A stretch of DNA of 19,468 nt from Lachnospiraceae bacterium (GTDB lineage Bacteria > Bacillota > Clostridia > Lachnospirales > Lachnospiraceae), in NCBI GenBank assembly GCA_009774145.1, contig VSND01000078.1, forward strand, positions 1-19,468, given 5' to 3'. This document shows, piece by piece, positions 12,837 through 19,468 of this stretch. Each line of letters starts with the position of its first letter. Within the stretch, counting starts at the first letter, position 1. The notes beneath the pieces were generated by a model. The model ran no database searches. It was not told where the DNA came from and saw only the letters and a program-made list of their open reading frames with translations. The position numbers and the translations under genes are program-made.

Positions 12837-13865
12837 TCAGCAGTGTTCCAGAACCACTCCATGAGCGATTCCCGGGATAGACTGTCCTTCGTTAAAGCTG
12901 ACCTTGGACAAAAGAGCGCCTGTCGGCACCAGAAGCACCCGCCTCCATTCGCCCCGCTGCAGTTTCGGCAAAATATAGGCTGCCAGCGTGGATGCCGCAC
13001 AGCCGCAGCCGGAGCCGCCGGCATGGGTATCCTGCGTATCCGGATCATAGATCAGCATTCCGCAGTCCTCATGGACATCCCCGAGTTCGATCCCCCGCTC
13101 CCGCATGAGATCCTTCAGGATCGTCTGACCAATACTGCCCAGATCTCCGGTGATAATCCGGTCATAGTCTTCCACTTTTCTGCCGAAATCCGCCAGATGC
13201 TGATAGACCGTGTCTGCTGCTGCCGGCGCCATGGCGGCTCCCATATGCATGGAATCTTTTACTCCATAGTCCACCACCTTTCCGGTGGTGATCCCGGCTA
13301 TGCATACAGAGGCGCCTTCGGCCCAGGGAGACCCGCCGGCGGCAAGGAGAAAGGCTCCGGAGCCTGTGACCGTCCAGGTAGTCGACAGGGGACGCTGCCC
13401 GGCATATTCCAGGGGAAATCGAAACTCCTTTTCCGCACTGGCAAAATGACTGGACGTCACAGCCATGACACAGTCCGCATAACCCGCATTTACGGTCATG
13501 GACGCCAAGCTTAAACTCTCTCCGCAGGTGGAGCACGCCCCATACAGCCCGAACAGCGGAATCTGCAGCTCCATCAGTCCATAAGATGTGGCGATTCCCT
13601 GTGCCAGCAGGTCGCCTGCAAAAAGATACCGGACCTGTTCCTCATTCATGCCGGCTTTTTCCATGGCCTTTCTGGCAGTCCGAAGCTGCAGTTCGCTCTC
13701 TGCCTCTTCCCATGTATCCTTTCCAAACTTCGGGTCCGGTTCAATACAGTCAAACAGATGCCCCAGCGGTCCGTCTCCTTCCTTGCTCCCTACAACAGAA
13801 GCCGCACCAATGATCTTCGGCGGCTCATCATACTGAAGACTGGCTCGTCCTTTTGTCTGATTCAT
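12837..13865 (-). CDS. spoVAD: stage V sporulation protein AD
   Basis: A 342-residue thiolase-fold protein matching SpoVAD in length and sequence along its whole extent. Landmarks are PKIIGAASVVGSKEGDGPLG near the N-terminus, FGLYGACSTCGESL in the middle, and AGGSGCGCAASTL with GIAHGVVLEHC at the C-terminus. SpoVAD binds dipicolinic acid and works with the other SpoVA proteins to load it into the forespore and release it at germination. The start at 13865 is chosen because AAAGGAG lies 7 nt upstream; the in-frame ATG at 13883 has no site. Unusually it is divergent from spoVAC instead of directly downstream of it. No spoVAE is visible nearby. A forespore-type promoter candidate and a terminator flank it, so it appears to be a single-gene unit. 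Confidence 0.93.
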   Translation of the reverse strand: MNQTKGRASLQYDEPPKIIGAASVVGSKEGDGPLGHLFDCIEPDPKFGKDTWEEAESELQLRTARKAMEKAGMNEEQVRYLFAGDLLAQGIATSYGLMELQIPLFGLYGACSTCGESLSLASMTVNAGYADCVMAVTSSHFASAEKEFRFPLEYAGQRPLSTTWTVTGSGAFLLAAGGSPWAEGASVCIAGITTGKVVDYGVKDSMHMGAAMAPAAADTVYQHLADFGRKVEDYDRIITGDLGSIGQTILKDLMRERGIELGDVHEDCGMLIYDPDTQDTHAGGSGCGCAASTLAAYILPKLQRGEWRRVLLVPTGALLSKVSFNEGQSIPGIAHGVVLEHC

Positions 13866-13911
13866 GATGATACTCCTTTCCATAATAAACTCCGCTTCCT
13901 GTTTTCAGAAT

Positions 13912-13940
13912 TAGTTTTCCTGTCCCATACAAAAATATTC
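13912..13940 (-). promoter_or_regulatory. candidate sigma-G promoter of spoVAD
   Basis: On the minus strand GAATA (13936-13940), a 17-bp spacer and AAAACTA (13912-13918) resemble the sigma-G consensus (GHATR, 17-18, CATNHTA; 5 of 5 and 5 of 7). The spacing to the start at 13865 gives a leader of about 40 nt. spoVA operons are sigma-G-controlled in known spore formers. Confidence 0.4.
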
Positions 13941-14015
13941 GCTTCTCTGCCCAGTTCCAGTCCTTTACTGAAGCCTTTGCAGACATGCTCTGTATAAAAT
14001 GATCCGCTGTGGAAA

Positions 14016-14051
14016 CCATAAAGAAAAAGCAGCTGTGTCATAAATACACAG
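14016..14051 (+). promoter_or_regulatory. weak sigma-G-like promoter and dyad before spoVAC
   Basis: CCATA (14016-14020), an 18-bp spacer and CATAAAT (14039-14045) partly fit sigma-G. The CATAAAT is the exact centre of a perfect dyad CTGTGT-CATAAAT-ACACAG (14033-14051). Both are about 55-90 bp before spoVAC. The promoter reading is tentative. Confidence 0.25.
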
Positions 14052-14104
14052 TTCTGCTGAAGCTCAGCGAAACGGAATCCTCAGAAAAAGGAGTGAAAAT
14101 TTAT

Positions 14105-14566
14105 ATGAATGCAAATGAAGAACAAAAACAGCAGTATAATGACTATGTCAAACAGGTCACACCGACGCACAATCTTCCCTATGAGATGTTGAAAGCCTTT
14201 GTCACCGGCGGCGTCATCTGCCTGATCGGCCAGATGATCCGCAACATGGGTGCTCAGATGGGCATGGATTCGGACACCGCCGGAGCCTGGTGTTCCATTC
14301 TCCTAGTCTTTTTAAGCATCCTGCTGACCGGCCTTAACATCTATCCTTCCATTGCCAAATGGGGCGGCGCCGGCGCGCTGGTACCCATCACCGGCTTTGC
14401 CAACGGTGTAGCGGCTCCCGCCATCGAATACAAGAAAGAAGGCCAGGTCTTCGGTATCGGAAGCAAGATCTTCACCATCGCCGGACCGGTGATTTTGTAT
14501 GGGATTTTTACCAGCTGGGTGCTGGGGCTGGGATACTGGATCGGAAAGACGGTGAGGCTATTTTGA
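14105..14566 (+). CDS. spoVAC: stage V sporulation protein AC
   Basis: A 153-residue membrane protein matching SpoVAC in length and motifs. It starts with a charged cytoplasmic N-terminus ending in PTHNLPYEMLKAFVTGG, then has membrane segments around residues 30-47, 62-80, 86-103 and 124-148, with the conserved ITGFANGVAAPAIEYKKEG loop between the last two. SpoVAC forms the mechanosensitive channel part of the dipicolinic acid transporter in the spore inner membrane. The ATG at 14105 has AAAAGGAG 12 nt upstream, a rather long gap; a GTG at 14093 is too close to it to be used. The gene is divergent from spoVAD, and the space downstream, where spoVAD would normally be, is occupied by the AT-rich ABC system. 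Confidence 0.92.
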   Translation: MNANEEQKQQYNDYVKQVTPTHNLPYEMLKAFVTGGVICLIGQMIRNMGAQMGMDSDTAGAWCSILLVFLSILLTGLNIYPSIAKWGGAGALVPITGFANGVAAPAIEYKKEGQVFGIGSKIFTIAGPVILYGIFTSWVLGLGYWIGKTVRLF

Positions 14567-14638
14567 GGTAAGACACAGAAACAGAGTTTGTATTATGGGC
14601 AGGGTGGCAAATGAAGTGATTTGTCAGCCTGCTTTCCA

Positions 14639-14717
14639 TTGTACTTTTGGATTTTTTCGCTTATAATTATGAATATATTGAAACGTAGGTTAGGATTGAA
14701 TCAGTTATAGATATAAT
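14639..14717 (+). promoter_or_regulatory. promoter region of the ABC-three-component operon
   Basis: The AT-rich gap 14567-14753 contains TTGTAC (14639-14644) with a 17-bp spacer to a perfect TATAAT (14662-14667). A second perfect TATAAT (14712-14717) has only a weak -35 (TTAGGA, 16-bp spacer). Either could drive the operon that starts at 14754. No other gene is visible in this gap. Confidence 0.45.
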
Positions 14718-14753
14718 AAATACGAATGTGGCAGCGTAGAAGGGGGACGATCC

Positions 14754-16304
14754 GTGAGTGTGCTAATGAACACAGAAGTAAATAAATTATCATTCATGTA
14801 TGAGGGGGATAAGAGTAGAGATGCTACAGATAAGATCAGGGGATTTTTATTTCAGGATTATGTTACGATTATGTGTCTGCTTCAAAATCAAATAAAGTGT
14901 GTCTGTTCAGAATATCTTGAAGATGTGGATGTATTTTTCGAGGACGGCACATTTGAGTTTATCCAGGTAAAGTATTATCCGAAGAGCTCTCCAGATGCGA
15001 AGGAAATTTCGACAGATCTTTATTATCAGTATCTCCGTCTTCAGATGCTTCGGAGTACTTTGAAAGCAAAACCGAGCCTTTATATTCATAGAAATTCAAA
15101 GGTTGAGAAACCGACACTTGATAAAATGAAAGAGTATATCGGACTTGGAAATGAGCTTCCCAAGTCAGTGGCTTATCCAGATGCAGCAGATTCGGCTACC
15201 TGGCTAAAGACGAAAGTTTATAAAACGAATAAGAAAGAGTTACAAAAGAAAAATCTTTTTGTTGATATGGCATCGGAGGACTCTCTAAAGGAGTTTGTTT
15301 CAAAATATAATATTTTCCTTCAAGTGGATATCAATCGGTACAAAAAGAAATTGATGGAAGCATTGGCCAGGGCTTATCCGAATCCAGATAAGGACGGAAA
15401 TGAGGAACACTGGCAGTTCATACTGCTAGGTCTTGCGATTTCGTATATACAGCGGCGTTATACGCTAGTTAATCCTATTTTTGATCAGTTGCGAGTGGAT
15501 AAAAAAGAATTTGATTGTTATATGACGGAATCTGTCAAGACGAAGACGAATGAGACAATTGCAAGTTATTTGGTGGGCATTGTTTGTGAAGAGTATGGGG
15601 AGATTATAAATAGTAATGATCTCTCAGATATACAGACACACATGTTGAACATGATTTGCCAGAGGACGGTGCGATGGATAAATGAAATTGGTAAGACTAT
15701 GGATGGTCAATATCAATTATTGAATACATATAGCGCAGATGATGTCAGCAAGATTGCTGGTTACAGAGGAACTTCTGTAGATGGTAGATTGCTCTACGTT
15801 GCCGAATGCAAACAGGGTTTTCTTGTTTTTCTGGAGTATTTGTGGAAGATTATGCTAAATATCTTTCAGAAGAAGTTGAATAATGAGACAGAGGTTTCTG
15901 CTCGTTTGGAAATGTTTGATCCATTGCATTACGTGGATTCCTCAGTAACTGACTATGTATGTCTGAATTTTCCTGAAGATAGACATGTAAACCATAGCGT
16001 GATTCTTCCCCGGGCAGGCGGAAATTTTAAAGGTGTAAAACGAAAGATTGTGGAACGCATGGTGAATATGTCACCAAAACCTGAGAAATGGTTCTTTGAG
16101 AATAGTAAACTTATGCGAGGTAAAAATTATTATAACTATAGTACGGCGAACGTAAATGAAAATCCTACGGTTGCGGATCTTGGTGAAGATAGTTTTTATA
16201 TTGAGTGTATGGATTGCATTGGAATTGATGAGGATGAGTGGAGCATACAGGAAGATTGCAGCAGTTGCATTTTTTCTGTAAAATGTGTGAAAGAGGAAAT
16301 GTAG
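14754..16304 (+). CDS. ABC-three-component system effector: restriction-endonuclease-fold (Cap4/DUF4297-like) protein
   Basis: A 516-residue soluble protein. Residues 25-75 look like the start of a Cap4/DUF4297-type nuclease: IRGFLFQDYVTIMCLL, then YLEDVDVFFEDGTFEFIQVK, which gives acidic D57/D59, a beta hairpin, and Q71-x-K73, a QxK variant of the PD-(D/E)XK active site. The middle is alpha-helical. The C-terminus has a cysteine cluster, C485/C488, C502/C505 and C511, suggestive of a bound metal ion. The GTG at 14754 is chosen because AGGGGG lies 7 nt upstream; an ATG at 14766 is too far from it. It heads a tight operon with a middle component and a Rad50-like ABC ATPase. In such systems the first protein is thought to be the toxic effector that degrades nucleic acid. 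Nuclease activity is inferred from pattern only. Confidence 0.72.
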   Translation: MSVLMNTEVNKLSFMYEGDKSRDATDKIRGFLFQDYVTIMCLLQNQIKCVCSEYLEDVDVFFEDGTFEFIQVKYYPKSSPDAKEISTDLYYQYLRLQMLRSTLKAKPSLYIHRNSKVEKPTLDKMKEYIGLGNELPKSVAYPDAADSATWLKTKVYKTNKKELQKKNLFVDMASEDSLKEFVSKYNIFLQVDINRYKKKLMEALARAYPNPDKDGNEEHWQFILLGLAISYIQRRYTLVNPIFDQLRVDKKEFDCYMTESVKTKTNETIASYLVGIVCEEYGEIINSNDLSDIQTHMLNMICQRTVRWINEIGKTMDGQYQLLNTYSADDVSKIAGYRGTSVDGRLLYVAECKQGFLVFLEYLWKIMLNIFQKKLNNETEVSARLEMFDPLHYVDSSVTDYVCLNFPEDRHVNHSVILPRAGGNFKGVKRKIVERMVNMSPKPEKWFFENSKLMRGKNYYNYSTANVNENPTVADLGEDSFYIECMDCIGIDEDEWSIQEDCSSCIFSVKCVKEEM

Positions 16305-16306
16305 TT

Positions 16307-16939
16307 ATGATTTTACAGGAAGAATTTAAGAAAAACGGCTATAAAAATCTCCTTATCGGGGATATTGCTTCTGAATATGAAATTAATTTGGAAGATGTTT
16401 TTGATTTAGAGCAGAAACCGGAAGCGTTATTAAGTATTTTTATCAGTGATCAAAAAGACGAATTATTTTTCCTTCTGGATGGGGACTTGGAGAAAATAGA
16501 TTCTCTATGTGATTACTGGGATGATCGAATTCGTGTGTTTATGATAATTAATGGCAAATCAAAAGCGATTCATAAGTTAAAGTATAATATTGTGCAGTTA
16601 ATTGTTTATTCTGAAGAGACTCCAGATAGGAGTCGAGAGGGTAATTTGTTAATATCAAGAAAGATCATCATTAAGGGTGACATGACAGATAAGGATAGGA
16701 TTGTAATTGATGATGAGGAGGTGATCGAATTACCGTTCCATATGATTCCAGCAGATGCATTCGCGCCGGATGCGGAACAGATGAAACAATTGAGTCAGTT
16801 GCTTCCTGAGGATGAGGAACTTTTAGCGATTATGGAAAATAAGCGGAAAAGAGTGAACAGAAATAAAAAAGAAGGTGTATTGGATAAGTCTTTTGGAGAA
16901 CAGGATTTTGAGAAGATTAAGGAGTGGCTGAAAGGATGA
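16307..16939 (+). CDS. ABC-three-component system middle component
   Basis: A 210-residue acidic protein with no catalytic motif that I can see. It has an alpha/beta N-terminal half (ELFFLLDGDLEKIDSLCDYW around residues 46-65, then VFMIINGKSKAIHKLKYNIV). A central beta-rich part includes RSREGNLLISRKIIIKGDM, and the C-terminal end is basic and helical (NKRKRVNRNKK). Size, position and character fit the middle component of ABC-3C systems, which is thought to couple effector and ATPase. ATG 16307 lies 2 nt after the effector's stop, with AGAGGAA 8 nt upstream. Its TGA overlaps the ATPase start (ATGA). Family assignment rests mostly on context. Confidence 0.72.
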   Translation: MILQEEFKKNGYKNLLIGDIASEYEINLEDVFDLEQKPEALLSIFISDQKDELFFLLDGDLEKIDSLCDYWDDRIRVFMIINGKSKAIHKLKYNIVQLIVYSEETPDRSREGNLLISRKIIIKGDMTDKDRIVIDDEEVIELPFHMIPADAFAPDAEQMKQLSQLLPEDEELLAIMENKRKRVNRNKKEGVLDKSFGEQDFEKIKEWLKG

Positions 16940-19314
16940 TAATTCGTAAGATAAGCATGGTGAATTTTAGAGGATTTCGTGATAAAACCATTGATTTTAA
17001 CGATAAATCGGTTGTGCTTCTTTCGGCGGCAAATGGAATTGGCAAGACGACAACTGTCGATGCGATTGAGTGGTGTCTGACTGGCAATATCGGAAGATTA
17101 AAAACTGCTTTTGATGCCAGAAGTACGAATGATGCTGATCGCAAGATGAATACCGATGGCATCTTAAAGAACCGAGATGCTGGAGCGAAAGCGAAGGTCA
17201 AGGTAGGTCTCTGGTTATTTGATGGAGAAAAGGAAACAATTCTTTGCAGAGAACAGACAAAGGATGAATTAAATCCAAGGTCATCTAAGGTTACGATCGA
17301 TGAAAATGAAGAGATAGCGAAAGCGTTTATCCAGGAATATGCAGGAGATAGTTTCTATAATTTTCATTTTTGTGATGTTCAGAAGTCATTTAATGTCCAA
17401 AGCAAAAAGAGAAAGGACTTAAATGATTTCTTCGGTGAGTTTATCACGAATTATGATAGGCAGAAGCAGATTGCGGAGAATCTGGTTCTTTTTGCTGAGG
17501 ATGTGGATCGCTATATTGAGGATAAGACGAAACAGAAGGTACCGCAAGGGGTGATTGAGGAGTATGAAAAGCAGTTGGCAAAAGCTCATGAGGAAGCAAA
17601 GCAGGTTTCGTATCCTTTGACTGTTTTTTATCCGGGTGAGAAGACAGAAATTGCTGGTCTTAATAAAGAAGAGTTAACTGCGCAGAAATCAGAAGTGGAA
17701 AATTGTGGTTACCAGATGGCGAAAAAAGAAATTTATAAACTTGTAGAAAATGAGTCTTTGAAGAACCAGCAGTCTGTTATCAAAAAAATTGTCTTTTACT
17801 GGGAAACAAAGGAAGAGTATATTCGACGTGCAGTGAAAGCTGAATTTTTCAAGAATACAGATGCAATTACAATTCTTGAAACGAAACTTAGAAAATTAAA
17901 GGGGATGTCTCTTTTGAGGAATACGATTTTCCAAGATGGAGAATCAGTGATTGCTTTAGAAATTGGCCGCTTTATGCAGTCTGATTTTGATGCGGATAAG
18001 AAGGAAATTAAAGAGAAAGAGAAAAGGGTGAAGGATCTTTCTGACGAGATTGAGTTACTTTCCAAGAATAATAAGATGTTGAAGCTGTTATCTTCTCTTT
18101 CCGCGAATAAAAAAGTGGTGATTGAATATAGAGATGCTGCTTTCAAAAAGAATGGTGTTGTTCGATGTCCCGTTTGTGGTTCAGAGTCATTTTCTACCAT
18201 GGAGGAGGATTTAATCCTTAAGGAAGCCGATGAGTATATCAGACAGAACGGGGAAGCTGTAAAGGTAAAAGAAGAAGAAAAGACTTTGTTAGAGACAGAG
18301 ATTGAAAAGCTTTATCAGAAAGTCATTAATCACACGAAAGCTGTTGTGGAGAAAGAGACGGAAACATTAGAAAATAAGATTAGTGACTTGAAAGTTTTGA
18401 AGGATGAGATACAGCCATATTTTGATGAGGTTAAGAAATTACAGAAAATCCAAAAGGCAATCAATGTAGAAGAATTGACTGCAGAAAAAGTGGGAAACTT
18501 ACTGGCTGCTGTAGAGAAAAGGCTTCTAGAGGAATCCCAAGAGCAGGAAATAAAAGAGTCTTATCAGAAGATTTTGGCAGTTTTAGGTTACAAGTTCGAA
18601 AATGAGACGGTGCAACAGACATTTGCAAAGGTAAAAAATCTCATTACCAAATCTCATGACGTTTCGGATTTCTCTTATGATTTACTTGTGTCAAAGCTCA
18701 ATGCTATCGATAGTATACTTGCAAATCAGACTTTATCTGACCTGAATCAGAAGCTGGAGGAGGAGAATAAGAAAAATCAGAAACTTGATACAGAGATAGA
18801 AAAACTTCAGAAGCTGAAAGATATTGCGTCTCAGAGGGCAAAAGACATCAGAACTGTTGTAGAGAACCTTTCGAAAGACGAGTATGAAAAAGTAGGCCCA
18901 GCTCTTAGCAAGTTCTATAATAAGCTGATAAGGTTAAATTCCAGTGACGGGATCAACATTGTCCAAGAGAATGAGGGAATCTCATTAGTAGATGATAAGA
19001 GTAAGAATATTGTTAATGTTTTAAGTAACGGTCAGATCAGTGTCTTTATACTGGCTCATTTTTTTGCAGGTATCAATGCAAGAAATGACCGTGAAAAGAT
19101 GAAGGTATTTTTTATCGATGACCTGACTGCATGTATGGATGATGTAAATATGCTTGCGTTCATGGATTTACTTAAGTATCAAATATCATCAAAAGCAACC
19201 ATAGAGCAGTTATTCTTTATTACCTGTGATGATCGTATTAGTAAGTTGCTGAAGTATAAGTTAAGCGGACGTGGGATTGAAGTGCGTGAACTTTTAGAAA
19301 CAGATTTCGCATAG
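16936..19314 (+). CDS. ABC-three-component system Rad50/SMC-like ABC ATPase with zinc hook
   Basis: A 792-residue protein with a split ABC ATPase head and long coiled coils. Residues 1-50 start MIIRKISMVNFRGF and carry Walker A AANGIGKTT (31-39). Two coiled-coil arms (about 185-400 and 425-650) meet at a CPVC zinc-hook motif (C411, C414). The C-terminal lobe has the ABC signature as LSNGQ (696-700) and Walker B FFIDD (725-729) followed by ACMDD as the D-loop. The second Walker B acid is Asp rather than Glu, as in the LDDP-type SMC-like defence ATPases. The start at 16936 overlaps the preceding stop by 4 nt; a GTG at 16924 directly abuts AAGGAG and is less likely. By family analogy it senses foreign or damaged DNA and licenses the effector. 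No terminator is evident after 19314. Confidence 0.88.
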   Translation: MIIRKISMVNFRGFRDKTIDFNDKSVVLLSAANGIGKTTTVDAIEWCLTGNIGRLKTAFDARSTNDADRKMNTDGILKNRDAGAKAKVKVGLWLFDGEKETILCREQTKDELNPRSSKVTIDENEEIAKAFIQEYAGDSFYNFHFCDVQKSFNVQSKKRKDLNDFFGEFITNYDRQKQIAENLVLFAEDVDRYIEDKTKQKVPQGVIEEYEKQLAKAHEEAKQVSYPLTVFYPGEKTEIAGLNKEELTAQKSEVENCGYQMAKKEIYKLVENESLKNQQSVIKKIVFYWETKEEYIRRAVKAEFFKNTDAITILETKLRKLKGMSLLRNTIFQDGESVIALEIGRFMQSDFDADKKEIKEKEKRVKDLSDEIELLSKNNKMLKLLSSLSANKKVVIEYRDAAFKKNGVVRCPVCGSESFSTMEEDLILKEADEYIRQNGEAVKVKEEEKTLLETEIEKLYQKVINHTKAVVEKETETLENKISDLKVLKDEIQPYFDEVKKLQKIQKAINVEELTAEKVGNLLAAVEKRLLEESQEQEIKESYQKILAVLGYKFENETVQQTFAKVKNLITKSHDVSDFSYDLLVSKLNAIDSILANQTLSDLNQKLEEENKKNQKLDTEIEKLQKLKDIASQRAKDIRTVVENLSKDEYEKVGPALSKFYNKLIRLNSSDGINIVQENEGISLVDDKSKNIVNVLSNGQISVFILAHFFAGINARNDREKMKVFFIDDLTACMDDVNMLAFMDLLKYQISSKATIEQLFFITCDDRISKLLKYKLSGRGIEVRELLETDFA

Positions 19315-19468
19315 CATTCTGGTGATATGTCGAGAACTTTTACTGTGAAACATAATCTTCTGGGTAGCCAAAAAAGCGCAGACTGCCCCTGTCAAGCTTA
19401 AAAGAAGTTTTTGAGCCTGTCTGGAAGACTCAGGCGGCAACTACCGGGGCTTCCCAGCCAAGTGCTTT

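Noticed and set aside
13828..14019. 63-codon minus-strand ORF upstream of spoVAD
   Set aside because: It overlaps the spoVAD start and its candidate promoter, has no ribosome binding site and no recognisable features.
19315..19468. Hairpin-rich sequence after the ABC ATPase (GCCTG...CAGGC near 19414) that might be the end of an insertion sequence or a structured RNA
   Set aside because: It is cut off by the window edge. No transposase frame, terminal repeat or known RNA motif could be established; the next few hundred bases would be needed.
1..19468. CRISPR arrays, tRNA or rRNA genes
   Set aside because: No regularly spaced repeats, tRNA-like cloverleaf or rRNA stretches were recognised on either strand.

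Overview
The window looks like a chromosomal segment of a spore-forming, Gram-positive Clostridia member, most likely a Lachnospiraceae-type gut anaerobe. The signs are spoVAC and spoVAD, strong AGGAGG-type ribosome binding sites, an AAA-ATPase/PD-(D/E)XK family typical of gut anaerobes, and remnants of a Firmicutes conjugative element. A moderately GC-rich backbone is interrupted by three visibly AT-richer islands: about 5.7-8.94 kb, 11.34-12.24 kb and 14.6-19.3 kb.

1-5.45 kb, all minus strand: two paralogous AAA-ATPase/nuclease genes, one full length (3755-5443) and one cut off at its 3' end (35-961), flank an operon-like pair. That pair is an unrecognised 417-residue protein and an RNase J-like metallo-beta-lactamase-fold protein. 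Both AAA genes carry the same promoter layout. 5.5-8.95 kb: a decayed mobile-element scar. It starts with the tail of a TnpV-like transposon protein, ends with the head of a transposon-type sigma factor, and carries an intact BlaI-type repressor plus M56 membrane metalloprotease sensor operon. 8.95-11.4 kb: minus-strand backbone with an ADP-ribosylglycohydrolase preceded by a 14-codon leader ORF and a two-winged-helix regulator, then a small 79-residue ORF with its own terminator.

11.4-12.24 kb: an AT-rich PIN-domain toxin-antitoxin-like pair in reversed order (toxin first). 12.2-12.55 kb: a winged-helix regulator gene broken by a TAG codon, whose upstream region resembles that of the 10.2-10.8 kb regulator. 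12.8-14.57 kb: spoVAD (minus) and spoVAC (plus), arranged divergently rather than in the usual co-directional operon, with no spoVAE in view.

14.75-19.31 kb: a tight, AT-rich three-gene plus-strand operon directly downstream of spoVAC. It encodes a restriction-endonuclease-fold protein with a C-terminal cysteine cluster, a small acidic middle protein, and a Rad50/SMC-like ABC ATPase with a CPVC zinc hook. I read it as an ABC-three-component (ABC-3C) anti-phage conflict system: the ABC ATPase would sense invasion, the middle component would couple, and the nuclease would be the effector. This is the most interesting system in the window. All functions are inferred from motifs; no searches were run.
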